This document shows, piece by piece, positions 9,782 to 17,020 of a DNA stretch of 22,463 bases. Source of the stretch: DASRHY01 sp046765875 (GTDB taxonomy: Bacteria; Actinomycetota; Actinomycetes; Propionibacteriales; Kribbellaceae); the NCBI GenBank assembly GCA_046765875.1, contig JBKPSJ010000256.1, positions 1 through 22,463 on the forward strand, written 5' to 3'. The notes under the pieces were generated by a model. The model was not told the DNA's origin. It made no database searches and was given only the letters and a program-made list of their open reading frames with translations. Position 1 is the stretch's first letter. Each line of letters begins with the position of its first letter. The translations under genes were made by a program, and so were the position numbers.

Positions 9782-10477
9782 TCAGGAGCGGTGCGGCCTG
9801 AGCGCCTCCACCACGGCGTCGCGGGCGGCGTCCTCCGCCAGGCCGAGGTCACGCAGGACCTGGACCGCGACCCCGCCCGGGTAGCGGTACAGCGCGAGCA
9901 GCAGGTGCTCGGTACCGACGTAGTCGTGGCCCATGTCGATCGCGACCTCGACTGCACCTTGCAGTACGTGGCCGGCCCGCGGCGTGAGCGGCGGCTCGCC
10001 CCGGTACGTCTCATCGCCGTCCGGCACGATCTCGCGTATCGCCGTGGTGATCGCCTCCGCCGTGATCTCATGCGCCAGCAGGACCTTGGTGGCGATGGCG
10101 TCCGGCTCGGTGTACAGGGCGAGCAGCAGGTGCTCGGTGCCGACGTAGGCGTGGTTGTGCTCCAGCGCGATCCCGGACGCCGCCGCGATCACCCGCCGGG
10201 TCCGGTCGGTGAACCGGTCGAGCGCCGGCCGGGTCGACGTGACCGCGAACCGCTTGTGCACGGCCTGCTTGCTCACCCCGAGCACCGCGCTGATCTCGAC
10301 CCAGGAGTGGCCGGCCCCGCGGGCCCGGTCGACGAAGTACCCGAGCGCGGCGTCGCCGGTCTCGCTCAACTGGTTCACGGTCACGGCTGCGGTCGCGAGC
10401 TGGTCGAGAGGGTTGTCGCTGCCGGCGTCGCGCCGGATGGTGTCGATGATCTCCTGCAGGTTCGGCGCCGGTGTCAT
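9782..10477 (-). CDS. HTH protein with two Clp-N (ClpA/C substrate-adaptor type) repeats
   Basis: A 231-aa protein with a helix-turn-helix at about residues 58-79 (SWVEISAVLGVSKQAVHKRF) followed by a pair of Clp N-terminal repeats, about 87-150 and 165-226. The repeats contain the near-identical signatures HAYVGTEHLLLALY (109-122) and HDYVGTEHLLLALY (184-197). In ClpA/ClpC these repeats dock adaptors and substrates; here there is no AAA+ ATPase domain, so the protein cannot unfold substrates itself. A transcription regulator linked to Clp proteolysis or protein-quality control is the likely role. The ATG at 10477 is chosen over 10504 because GGGAG lies at 10486-10490. Two palindromes at 10500-10516 and 10534-10550 cover its promoter, which suggests autoregulation. 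It ends 71 bp before the PhzF gene on the same strand. Confidence 0.9.
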   Translation of the reverse strand: MTPAPNLQEIIDTIRRDAGSDNPLDQLATAAVTVNQLSETGDAALGYFVDRARGAGHSWVEISAVLGVSKQAVHKRFAVTSTRPALDRFTDRTRRVIAAASGIALEHNHAYVGTEHLLLALYTEPDAIATKVLLAHEITAEAITTAIREIVPDGDETYRGEPPLTPRAGHVLQGAVEVAIDMGHDYVGTEHLLLALYRYPGGVAVQVLRDLGLAEDAARDAVVEALRPHRS

Positions 10478-10499
10478 GCCTCGATCTCCCTGTCTGTCT

Positions 10500-10516
10500 G
10501 TCAACCCAAGGTTGAC
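10500..10516. promoter_or_regulatory. Proximal palindromic operator (copy 1) of the Clp-N/HTH gene
   Basis: GTCAACCCAAGGTTGAC has perfect 7-bp arms around a 3-bp centre. It differs by one central base from the copy at 10534-10550; the centres are 34 bp apart. It lies 22 bp before the ATG at 10477 and covers the position where the -10 would fall 17 bp after the TTGACA at 10538-10533. Confidence 0.7.
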
Positions 10517-10532
10517 CAGCCTTCCAGGGCTT

Positions 10533-10538
10533 TGTCAA
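10533..10538 (-). promoter_or_regulatory. Consensus -35 (TTGACA) of the Clp-N/HTH gene
   Basis: A perfect TTGACA on the minus strand formed by the end of palindrome copy 2 plus one base. A 17-bp spacer leads to TCAACC inside copy 1, a weak -10. The promoter is thus built from the operator sequences. Confidence 0.5.
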
Positions 10539-10550
10539 CCCTAGGTTGAC
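10534..10550. promoter_or_regulatory. Distal palindromic operator (copy 2) of the Clp-N/HTH gene
   Basis: GTCAACCCTAGGTTGAC, perfect 7-bp arms and a 3-bp centre, 16 of 17 bases identical to copy 1. The stop codon of the upstream serine hydrolase (TAG, plus-strand CTA at 10541-10543) falls in its centre, so the site spans the end of that gene. Confidence 0.7.
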
Positions 10551-11860
10551 CGAGGTGTCGCCCGGCCGCCGCAGAACAGGTACGGCGTGCCGTCCGCGAA
10601 GCTGCCGAATGTCAGCGGTTCCCACGGCAGGTCCGGCTTCTCCCGGTATACGAACCGGTCGCCGCTCGCGTCGGCCGGCACCAGGTCGAACACCTCGACC
10701 GGCTCCGCTATCACCGCGGCCAGTTCGCCGATCACCGTCCAGGTCATCCGCAGCCCACCGTCGTGCATCGACACGTCGAGTTGGCGGCCGGACATCTCGT
10801 ACCGGCCGAGGTGTCGCGCCGTGTCCCGCGGCTCGACGTGCTCGGCAGGCGCCGGCGGTGGCGGGATCTCCACACCCAGGTACTCGCGGACGACCTCCGA
10901 GCCGAGGGATCGGTACAGCGCCGGACCCTGCGGCGAATTCGTCAGCAGGCAGAACGCGAACCCGGTCTCCGGGTCGACCCGCAGGTACGCCATCTGGCCG
11001 ATCGTCTGGCCGTCGTGCCCGACCAGCCGGTGCCCGCCCCATTCGTACACCCGCCAGCCGAGTCCCATCGCGTCGCCACTCGGCGTACCGGGCGGCAGAC
11101 GCAACTGCTCGGCACGCATCGCGGCCAGATCCGCGGTGCCGAGATGGTGCCGTACGAACGCCAGCAGATCGCCTGCGCTCTGGGTGATCCCGCCGGCCGG
11201 ATTGATCGAGCGCGGGAGTTGCCAGGTGTCGACCGCCCGTACCGGACGCACGCGCTGTTGGTGGCCGACCGCCGTCCGGTGCAGGATCGCGTCCTCGGGC
11301 AGCGTCACGGTCTGGCTCAGGCCGAGCGGCTCGATCAGCCGGGCCCGCAGCGACTCGTCCCAGGTTCGCCCGTCGAGAACGCCGATGATCCGGCCGAGCA
11401 GGACGAACCCGCTGTTGCAGTACGAGTACGCCGCACCGGGCGGGAACGGCCGGTCAGTGTCGGCGAGCAGGCCGGCGTAACGCTCGTAGCAGCCGTCGCC
11501 GCGGCCGGTGTCGGTGAAGATGTCGCCGTCGATCCCGCTCGAGTGGGTCAGCAGGTGCCGTACGGTCACCTCGGCGGCGCCGTCGTCGCGGCCGATCCGT
11601 ATGCCCGGCAGCAGCTCGCCCACACTGCTATCGAGTGTCAGCCGGCCCTCGTCGACGAGCTGCATGATCATCGTCGCGGTCCAAACCTTCGAGATCGACC
11701 CGACCTGGAAGATCGAGTCGTCGGTCACCTCGACGCCGGTCGCCGTGCTGAGCACCCCGTACGAGGCGAACGTCTCGGTCCCGTCGGCCATGATCCCGAG
11801 CACCGCGCCGGGTACCTCGGCCTGCTCCGCCAGCTCCGCCAGTGGCGCGTTCCAGTCCAT
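10541..11860 (-). CDS. Serine hydrolase of the class C beta-lactamase/DD-peptidase fold
   Basis: A 439-aa protein of the beta-lactamase/penicillin-binding-protein-like family. The nucleophile motif SxxK is S55-I-S-K58 (VGSISKVW), the second motif YxN is Y147-C148-N149, and the third is H282-D-G284 (VGHDGQTIG). Residues up to about 330 form the catalytic domain; the C-terminal 100 residues form an extra beta-rich domain found in many such esterases. There is no signal peptide, so it is predicted to be cytoplasmic, which argues for an esterase, amidase or D-aminopeptidase-like activity and against a classical secreted beta-lactamase. The ATG at 11860 lies only 20 bp from the likely start of the divergent mug-type gene. 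A TAGGGT at 11869-11874 (minus) fits a nearly leaderless transcript. Its stop lies inside the operator of the next leftward gene. Confidence 0.9.
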   Translation of the reverse strand: MDWNAPLAELAEQAEVPGAVLGIMADGTETFASYGVLSTATGVEVTDDSIFQVGSISKVWTATMIMQLVDEGRLTLDSSVGELLPGIRIGRDDGAAEVTVRHLLTHSSGIDGDIFTDTGRGDGCYERYAGLLADTDRPFPPGAAYSYCNSGFVLLGRIIGVLDGRTWDESLRARLIEPLGLSQTVTLPEDAILHRTAVGHQQRVRPVRAVDTWQLPRSINPAGGITQSAGDLLAFVRHHLGTADLAAMRAEQLRLPPGTPSGDAMGLGWRVYEWGGHRLVGHDGQTIGQMAYLRVDPETGFAFCLLTNSPQGPALYRSLGSEVVREYLGVEIPPPPAPAEHVEPRDTARHLGRYEMSGRQLDVSMHDGGLRMTWTVIGELAAVIAEPVEVFDLVPADASGDRFVYREKPDLPWEPLTFGSFADGTPYLFCGGRATPRST

Positions 11861-11868
11861 GGCGTGAA

Positions 11869-11874
11869 ACCCTA
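11869..11874 (-). promoter_or_regulatory. Candidate -10 of the serine hydrolase gene
   Basis: TAGGGT ends eight bases before the ATG at 11860, predicting a one- or two-base leader. It lies in the 20-bp gap shared with the divergent glycosylase gene. Confidence 0.3.
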
Positions 11875-11880
11875 CGTGTC

Positions 11881-12405
11881 GTGCAGTCCCTGCCCGATGT
11901 CGTCGCGCCCGGCCTGCGTGTTCTGTTCTGCGGGATCAATCCCGGCCTGACGTCCGCCGCGACCGGACATCACTTCGCCCGGCCGAGCAACCGGTTCTGG
12001 CCTGCGCTGTACCGGTCCGGCTTCACGCCGCGCCAACTCCTCCCGGCCGAGCAGCACGAGCTGCCGGCGTACGGACTCGGCATCACGAACATCGTCGGCC
12101 GTCCGAGTGCCACCGCCGCCGAACTGACCCGCGACGAGCTAGTTGCCGGCGGCAACCAGCTGATCCAGAAGGTACGCCGCTACAAGCCCGACTGGCTCGC
12201 AGTCGTCGGCGTCACGGCGTACCGCGTCGCATTCGCAGAGCCCAAGGCCAAGCTGGGCCGCCAAGACCGACGGATCGGCACCACCGAGGTCTGGATCCTT
12301 CCCAACCCCAGCGGCCTCAACGCCCACTTCACCCCGACCACTCTCGCCGCGGCCTTCGCGGAGTTGCGTGCGGAGGCGACGCATGCCCCCGATCGTGCTG
12401 GCTGA
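11881..12405 (+). CDS. mug: G/U mismatch-specific uracil-DNA glycosylase
   Basis: A 174-aa member of the Mug/TDG family, which removes uracil or thymine opposite guanine and starts base-excision repair. Motif 1, FCGINPGLTSAATGHHFARP (16-35), contains N20, matching the catalytic Asn18 of E. coli Mug; NRFWPALYRSGFT follows as in E. coli Mug. Motif 2 is N142-PSGL-N147. The GTG at 11881 is favoured because it leaves the short N-terminus (LPDVVAPGLRV) usual in the family; a GTG at 11842 would overlap the divergent hydrolase gene by 19 bp. No clear Shine-Dalgarno sequence is visible at either. It converges on dusB with a hairpin between them. Confidence 0.9.
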   Translation: MQSLPDVVAPGLRVLFCGINPGLTSAATGHHFARPSNRFWPALYRSGFTPRQLLPAEQHELPAYGLGITNIVGRPSATAAELTRDELVAGGNQLIQKVRRYKPDWLAVVGVTAYRVAFAEPKAKLGRQDRRIGTTEVWILPNPSGLNAHFTPTTLAAAFAELRAEATHAPDRAG

Positions 12406-12421
12406 CGCGATGCCGACTCCG

Positions 12422-12443
12422 ATGACGCGCTGCAGCACGTCAT
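12422..12443. terminator. Hairpin between convergent mug and dusB
   Basis: ATGACG and CGTCAT (six bases each) flank CGCTGCAGCA, which can pair further as GC-TGCA-GC after one mismatch. A longer-range pair GCTGACG (12401-12407) / CGTCAGC (12458-12464) encloses it. The position between two gene ends suggests a two-way terminator; no T-tract is present. Confidence 0.35.
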
Positions 12444-12467
12444 AGATGTCCACGACACGTCAGCGGC

Positions 12468-13586
12468 TCAGCCGCCGGAGACGCCGATTTCGGCTTCGGC
12501 CAGGTCGGTGTTGAGGCCGTCGGTGTCATCCAGCCAGCGTTCTGGCAGGACGACGTGGTCGCGGGGGCCGCCTTGGCGGCCTCGCGGCGCGCCGAGTTCG
12601 CTGGTGGGAAACGGCGCCGAGTGATCGAGCTGGGCCAGCAACTCGTCCAGACCGGCAAGGGTTGAGACGGTGCCGAACGATGCGCGCAGTGGGCCGCCGA
12701 CCGGGAAGCCTTTCAGGTACCACGAGATGTGCTTGCGCATGTCGCGCATCCCGCGGTGTTCGCCCATCAGCTCAGAAAGCAGCTCGGCGTGCCTGCGCAT
12801 CACGGCGGCAACCTCGCCGAGGTTCGGCAACGTCAGCGCCGGGGCGCCGGCGAATGCCGCCGCCAGGTCGCGGAACAGCCACGGCCGGCCCAGACACCCG
12901 CGCCCGACGATGACACCGGCGGATCCGGTATCAGCCACCATCCGCAACCCATCCGCCGCCTCCCAGATGTCGCCGTTGCCGAGCACCGGGATACTCACGT
13001 GCTGGACAAGCTCAGCGATCTTCGACCAGTCCGCTTCGCCGGAGTACGCCTGCGCCGCCGTACGCCCGTGCAGACCGATCGCGGCACAGCCGGACTCCTC
13101 CGCGATCTTGCCGGCATCGAGGTACGTCTGGTGGTTCCGGTCGATCCCGATGCGCGTCTTCATCGTGACGGGTACGCCGTACGGGGTGGCAGCAGCTACC
13201 GCGGAGCGCAGGATCGCGCCGAGCAGGTTGCGCTTCCACGGCAGTGCCGCGCCGCCGCCCTTGCGAGTCACCTTCGGCACCGGGCAGCCGAAGTTCAGGT
13301 CGACGTGGCGGACGTCGTACTCCTGGCAGAGGATCGTCACCGCCTTGCCGATGTACAGCGGGTCGACGCCGTACAACTGGACCGAGCGGACCTCCTCGCG
13401 TGGGTCGAACGCGAGCATGTCCAGCGTCTTGCGGTCCCGCTCGACCAGCCCGCGTGAGGTGATCATCTCGCACACGTACAGCCCGGCACCCTGCTCGGCG
13501 CACAGCCTGCGGTACGCCGCGTTGGTGATGCCGGCCATAGGCGCCAGTACCACCGGCGTCTCGATCGAGAGGTTGCCCAGTTTCAC
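12468..13586 (-). CDS. dusB: tRNA-dihydrouridine synthase
   Basis: A 372-aa FMN enzyme that reduces uridines in the tRNA D-loop using NADPH. The TIM-barrel domain begins with VVLAPMAGITNAAYRRL (12-28). The active-site Cys is C101 in DLNFGCPVPKVTRKGGGAAL. FMN-contact segments KTRIG, GLHGRTAAQAYSGEADW and GNGDIW follow in the expected order. The last 100 residues form the usual helical tRNA-binding domain. The GTG at 13586 lies seven bases after the glyS stop, without a Shine-Dalgarno sequence, so translation probably depends on termination of glyS. The glyS-dusB order is common in actinobacteria. The DusB subtype is assigned from overall likeness; other Dus classes are possible. Confidence 0.93.
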   Translation of the reverse strand: MKLGNLSIETPVVLAPMAGITNAAYRRLCAEQGAGLYVCEMITSRGLVERDRKTLDMLAFDPREEVRSVQLYGVDPLYIGKAVTILCQEYDVRHVDLNFGCPVPKVTRKGGGAALPWKRNLLGAILRSAVAAATPYGVPVTMKTRIGIDRNHQTYLDAGKIAEESGCAAIGLHGRTAAQAYSGEADWSKIAELVQHVSIPVLGNGDIWEAADGLRMVADTGSAGVIVGRGCLGRPWLFRDLAAAFAGAPALTLPNLGEVAAVMRRHAELLSELMGEHRGMRDMRKHISWYLKGFPVGGPLRASFGTVSTLAGLDELLAQLDHSAPFPTSELGAPRGRQGGPRDHVVLPERWLDDTDGLNTDLAEAEIGVSGG

Positions 13587-13593
13587 GCGAGGG

Positions 13594-14988
13594 TCAGCAC
13601 CCGATCAGCCGCTTGGCGAGGTAGCCGGACACCTCCGACAGCGCGACCCGCTCCTGCTCCATCGAGTCGCGCTCGCGGATCGTCACGGCCTGGTCGTCCA
13701 GGGTGTCGAAGTCGATCGTCACGCAGTACGGCGTACCGATCTCGTCCTGGCGGCGGTACCTGCGGCCGATCGCACCGGCGTCGTCGAACTCGACGTTCCA
13801 GTGCTGGCGCAACTCGGCCGCGAGGTCCTTCGCCTTCGGCGACAGGTCGGCGTTGCGCGACAGCGGCAGCACCGCCACCTTGACCGGCGCGATCCGCTTG
13901 TCGAAGCGCAGCACGGTCCGCTTGTCGACACCGCCCTTGGCGTTCGGCGCCTCGTCCTCGGCGTACGAGTCGAGCAGGAACGCCAGCACGTTGCGGGTCA
14001 GACCGGCTGCGGGCTCCACGACATACGGCGTCCAGCGCTCGCCCTTGTCCTGGTCGAAGTACGACAGGTCGGCGCCGGAGTGCCTCGAATGCGTGCTGAG
14101 GTCGAAGTCGGTCCGGTTCGCGATGCCCTCGAGCTCGTCGAACTCCTTGCCGCCGAAGGTGAACCTGTACTCGATGTCGACGGTCCGCTTCGAGTAGTGG
14201 CTCAGCTTCTCCTTCGGGTGCTCGTACCGGCGCATGTTGTCCGGGTCGATGCCGAGGTCGACGTACCAGTCCCAGCGGTTCTGGATCCAGTACTCGTGCC
14301 ACTCCTCGTCGGTGCCGGGCTCGACGAAGTACTCCATCTCCATCTGCTCGAACTCGCGGGTCCGGAAGATGAAGTTTCCAGGCGTGATCTCGTTGCGGAA
14401 GCTCTTGCCGACCTGGGCGATACCGAACGGCGGCTTCTTGCGCGAGGTGCCCATCACGTTCGCGAAGTTGACGAAGATGCCCTGCGCGGTCTCCGGCCGC
14501 AGATAGTGCAGGCCCTCCTCGGACTCGACCGGACCGAGGTAGGTCTTCAGCAGCCCGTTGAACATCTGCGGCTCGGTGAAGGTGCCTTTGTTGCCGCAGT
14601 TCGGGCAGGTGATCTCGTCCAGCTTCACCTCGTCCGGGTCGCGGTTCTTGCGGCGCGCGAAGTCCTCGCGAAGGTGGTCCTCGCGGTACCGCTTGTGGCA
14701 CGAGCGGCACTCGGTCAGCGGGTCGACGAACTCGGCCAGGTGGCCCGAGGCCTCCCACACCTTGGTCGGCAGGATCACCGCGGAGTCCAGGCCGACGATG
14801 TCGTCGCGGGTGGTCACCATCGCGCGCCACCACTGCCGGCGGATGTTGTCCTTGAGTTCCACACCGAGCGGGCCGTAGTCCCACGCGGACCGGGTACCGC
14901 CGTAGATCTCGCCGCTGGGGTAGACGAAGCCCCGGCGCTTGCTGAGGCTGACGACGGCGTCGACGATGTCTGTCTTCGGCGTGGGCAC
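13594..14988 (-). CDS. glyS: Glycyl-tRNA synthetase (class II, homodimeric type)
   Basis: A 464-aa synthetase of the alpha-2 type found in actinobacteria, archaea and eukaryotes, not the alpha2-beta2 type of E. coli. It charges tRNA-Gly in the cytoplasm. Visible marks are the start segment VSLSKRRGFVYPSGEIYGG, motif 1 around residues 33-50 (SAWDYGPLGVELKDN), a zinc-type pair C94-x2-C97 and C128-x2-C131, RPETAQGIFVNF (164-175) and motif 2, RNEITPGNFIFRTREFEQME (198-217). The C-terminal anticodon-binding domain includes APVKVAVLPL. The start is a GTG at 14988; a GAGGAG at 15001-15006 lies 12 bases upstream, rather far for a ribosome site. It is co-directional with the ABM-fold gene 58 bp upstream and with dusB. 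Confidence 0.97.
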   Translation of the reverse strand: MPTPKTDIVDAVVSLSKRRGFVYPSGEIYGGTRSAWDYGPLGVELKDNIRRQWWRAMVTTRDDIVGLDSAVILPTKVWEASGHLAEFVDPLTECRSCHKRYREDHLREDFARRKNRDPDEVKLDEITCPNCGNKGTFTEPQMFNGLLKTYLGPVESEEGLHYLRPETAQGIFVNFANVMGTSRKKPPFGIAQVGKSFRNEITPGNFIFRTREFEQMEMEYFVEPGTDEEWHEYWIQNRWDWYVDLGIDPDNMRRYEHPKEKLSHYSKRTVDIEYRFTFGGKEFDELEGIANRTDFDLSTHSRHSGADLSYFDQDKGERWTPYVVEPAAGLTRNVLAFLLDSYAEDEAPNAKGGVDKRTVLRFDKRIAPVKVAVLPLSRNADLSPKAKDLAAELRQHWNVEFDDAGAIGRRYRRQDEIGTPYCVTIDFDTLDDQAVTIRERDSMEQERVALSEVSGYLAKRLIGC

Positions 14989-15046
14989 GGTGCTGCTGCT
15001 CTCCTCGGAAGGGATCCTCGAAGGGATTCAGGTCTGACGATCCAGG

Positions 15047-15355
15047 CTAGCGGGCCGTCCCTGGCCCGGTCGCACCGATATCCACCGACTCGTACGCGGT
15101 GGGCTCGTCGATGGCCTCGGACAGCAAGGGGACGGCGGTCAGTCTCACCTCGTACGGCGACAGTGCCCGGCGGTAACTGCCGATGTCCGCGAACTCCAAA
15201 GTCAGCGCCAGCAGCTCGGGATCGTCGACGTTTCGTCCCGCGTGCGCGGCCACGAATCCGCGCTGTTCGGCCAGTACGGCGACCGCAGCGGCGAGCCTGG
15301 ATTCGAACCCGGCCTGCTCCCGCTCGGGCACCCGGAACCTGATCACGACGAACAC
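15047..15355 (-). CDS. ABM-fold (antibiotic biosynthesis monooxygenase-like) small protein
   Basis: A 102-aa protein with the alternating strand-helix layout of dimeric alpha/beta-barrel ABM proteins: FVVIRFRVPEREQAGFESRL (first strand and helix), RGFVAAHAGRNVDDPELLALTLEFADIGSYRRAL (middle strands and helix). Relatives include cofactor-free monooxygenases and heme-degrading enzymes, but heme ligands cannot be identified here, so the activity is open. The GTG at 15355 is chosen because the protein then begins at the first strand and a TACGCT hexamer ends seven bases upstream, fitting a near-leaderless transcript; a TTG at 15376 would add seven residues. It is the first gene of a likely ABM-glyS-dusB unit. 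Confidence 0.75.
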   Translation of the reverse strand: MFVVIRFRVPEREQAGFESRLAAAVAVLAEQRGFVAAHAGRNVDDPELLALTLEFADIGSYRRALSPYEVRLTAVPLLSEAIDEPTAYESVDIGATGPGTAR

Positions 15356-15362
15356 GTCTGTG

Positions 15363-15368
15363 AGCGTA
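15363..15368 (-). promoter_or_regulatory. Candidate -10 of the ABM-glyS-dusB unit
   Basis: TACGCT on the minus strand ends seven bases before the GTG at 15355. It matches the leaderless spacing seen at other genes in the window; the -35 is not clear. Confidence 0.35.
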
Positions 15369-15383
15369 GTGAACAATGGCGGG

Positions 15384-15695
15384 GTGAGCAGTCAGTCCAG
15401 CAAACCACCGGTCAGCCCGCTGCGGGCACGGATCACCAAGGCCAGCTACCCGTTGATCGCGCGCCTGCACGCGATGCCGAAGCTGACCCTGCCGCTGATC
15501 ACCGTCGCCCTGGTGGCGATCGGGGCGTTCGCCCCGCCGATCCTCGCCGTACCGGCGCTGCTGGTGCTCGCGCTGCTGCTGGGGTGGCTCGGATTCCTGT
15601 CCTGGCCGGTGGTGAGCAACGGCAGCCGGATGCTGCGGTTGTTCGCGGTCCTCGTCATCCTGTTCTTCGCGATCTCACGCATCCTGTCCGCCTGA
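15384..15695 (+). CDS. Small membrane protein of unknown function (DUF6703-like)
   Basis: A 103-aa protein with a basic, Ser/Pro-rich N-terminus (about 1-32) and three hydrophobic segments, roughly 34-50, 52-72 and 83-101, the last running to the C-terminus. It resembles the small actinobacterial membrane proteins grouped as DUF6703, an identification from memory of their layout. No catalytic motif is visible. The start is uncertain: a GTG at 15384 is preferred, with another at 15369. It diverges from the ABM-fold gene, and its last 21 bp overlap the 3' end of the YibE/F gene on the other strand. Confidence 0.7.
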   Translation: MSSQSSKPPVSPLRARITKASYPLIARLHAMPKLTLPLITVALVAIGAFAPPILAVPALLVLALLLGWLGFLSWPVVSNGSRMLRLFAVLVILFFAISRILSA

Positions 15696-16976
15696 TCGCC
15701 AGGCGTACTCGCGGTCGTCGTAGTCCTGCGGGGCGGCCGGGACGCGCTCGGACCGGCCGCCGACGGCGAGGGCGGCCAGCGCTGTGGTCAGCGGCACCGC
15801 GGCGATGATGCCGAGGCTGCCGACCAGGCCGCCGATCACCTGGATCGCGACCTCTTCGGTCGAGACCGTGTACGTGGCCGGTGCAGCACTGGCGGCGAAG
15901 ATGAGCAACGTGGGCAGCGACGCCCCGGCGTACGCGAGCACCAGGGTGTTGACCACCGATGCGACGTGGGCACGGCCGATCCGCAGGCCGGAGCCGATCA
16001 GCTCCGACCGGGTCGCGGCCGGGTTGGCGGCCGACAGTTCCCAGACGGCCGCTGACTGCGTGACCGTCACGTCGTCGAGGACGCCCAATGAAGCAATCAC
16101 GAGCCCGGCGACCATCAGGCCCTGCAGATCGATCCTTCCGAGGTAGGTCTCGATCGATCCGATGCCCTCGGCGCTCAGCCCGGTGATCTTGGCACCCTCG
16201 ATGAACAGCTTGCCGAGCACGGCGGTGAGTGCGAGCGCGGCGATGGTGCCGACCAGGGCGACCGAGGTCTGGGCGTTGATCCCATGGGTCATGTACAGCG
16301 CGACCACCATGATCAGCGTCCCGCCGACCAGCGCCACCAGCAGCGGATCGGAGCCCTTCAGGATCGCCGGCAGGATGAACTTCGTCAGGATGAGTCCGGT
16401 CACCACCAGCGCACCGAGCGCGGCTACCCCCCGCCACCTCGACAAGGCGACCACGGCGACCGCGAACACGACGGCCAGCACCAGCAGCGGCAGGCTGCGG
16501 TCATGGTCGACGTACTGGTACCGCGACGCCAGCGGCTGCTTCATGGCCACACCGAGCATGATGTGCTCGCCACGCTCGAAGGTCGGCGCGAGCTTGCCCT
16601 TGGGCAGATCCACCGGCACCTGCTGACCGGTGGGCCCGGCGGTGGCGTCGGTGATCCGTACCGTCGCCCGGGCACAGTCCTTCGGGTCGTCCGGGCAGGG
16701 CTTGATCGACACGATCTGCCCGCGCGCCTGGTCGGTCAGCAGGGCCTTCGAGGTGATCTTGCCGGTCGGCCACATCGCGATCGCCATGATGACGGCGGCC
16801 AGCACCAGCGGGACGAGCAGTCCGGCCACGACCAGCCGGACTCGCCGCGCGACGACCGCATCCGCGTCCACCGCTGAGGTGTCGACGTCGCCGTGACCGT
16901 GACCGCCGTGGCTGTGGCTGTGGTCCTGGACCGGTTTCCTTCCGCGGGCCCGGGTCGCCCGCCTGCGTCCTGCCAT
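15675..16976 (-). CDS. YibE/F-family multi-pass membrane protein with His-rich N-terminus
   Basis: A 433-aa YibE/F-like protein. The N-terminus is basic, then His-rich (H19, H21, H23, H26 and H28 in DHSHSHGGHGHGD). A first membrane segment (about 48-70) precedes an extracytoplasmic beta-rich domain (about 71-155, containing CPDDPKDC). Seven or so further membrane segments follow, with the family hallmark ASLGVLDDVTVTQSAAVWEL and a short acidic C-terminal tail. The family's function is not settled; transport is often suggested. The ATG at 16976 is favoured by GGGAG at 16981-16985; a GTG at 16979 is the alternative. The start lies about 37 bp from the Zur box of the divergent znuA gene, and with its His cluster this suggests a link to zinc handling, which is an inference. 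Confidence 0.88.
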   Translation of the reverse strand: MAGRRRATRARGRKPVQDHSHSHGGHGHGDVDTSAVDADAVVARRVRLVVAGLLVPLVLAAVIMAIAMWPTGKITSKALLTDQARGQIVSIKPCPDDPKDCARATVRITDATAGPTGQQVPVDLPKGKLAPTFERGEHIMLGVAMKQPLASRYQYVDHDRSLPLLVLAVVFAVAVVALSRWRGVAALGALVVTGLILTKFILPAILKGSDPLLVALVGGTLIMVVALYMTHGINAQTSVALVGTIAALALTAVLGKLFIEGAKITGLSAEGIGSIETYLGRIDLQGLMVAGLVIASLGVLDDVTVTQSAAVWELSAANPAATRSELIGSGLRIGRAHVASVVNTLVLAYAGASLPTLLIFAASAAPATYTVSTEEVAIQVIGGLVGSLGIIAAVPLTTALAALAVGGRSERVPAAPQDYDDREYAWRSGGQDA

Positions 16977-16991
16977 CACGCTCCCGTGAGT

Positions 16992-17020
16992 TTGACAATC
17001 AGCCAGCAGCTAATGAAAAT
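16992..17020 (+). promoter_or_regulatory. znuA promoter
   Basis: TTGACA (16992-16997), a 17-bp spacer and GAAAAT (17015-17020) form a strong -35/-10 pair. The predicted transcription start falls at about 17027-17028, on the ATG at 17028, so the mRNA would be leaderless. TGACAAT (16993-16999), overlapping the -35, repeats one arm of the Zur box. Confidence 0.6.

Noticed and set aside
10541..11860. A beta-lactamase resistance gene
   Set aside because: The fold and motifs fit, but there is no signal peptide and a C-terminal extra domain is present, as in esterase or peptidase relatives; resistance cannot be claimed.
14989..15046. A T-box or other riboswitch before glyS
   Set aside because: Only 58 bp lie before glyS and no T-box sequence or specifier stem is visible. 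There is only an 8-bp direct repeat GAAGGGAT (15008-15015 and 15020-15027).
12670..15342. An 890-codon open frame on the plus strand, opposite dusB and glyS
   Set aside because: Very high GC leaves antisense frames open. The translated product is Arg/Pro/Ala-rich low-complexity sequence without domains, while the minus strand carries two clear enzymes.
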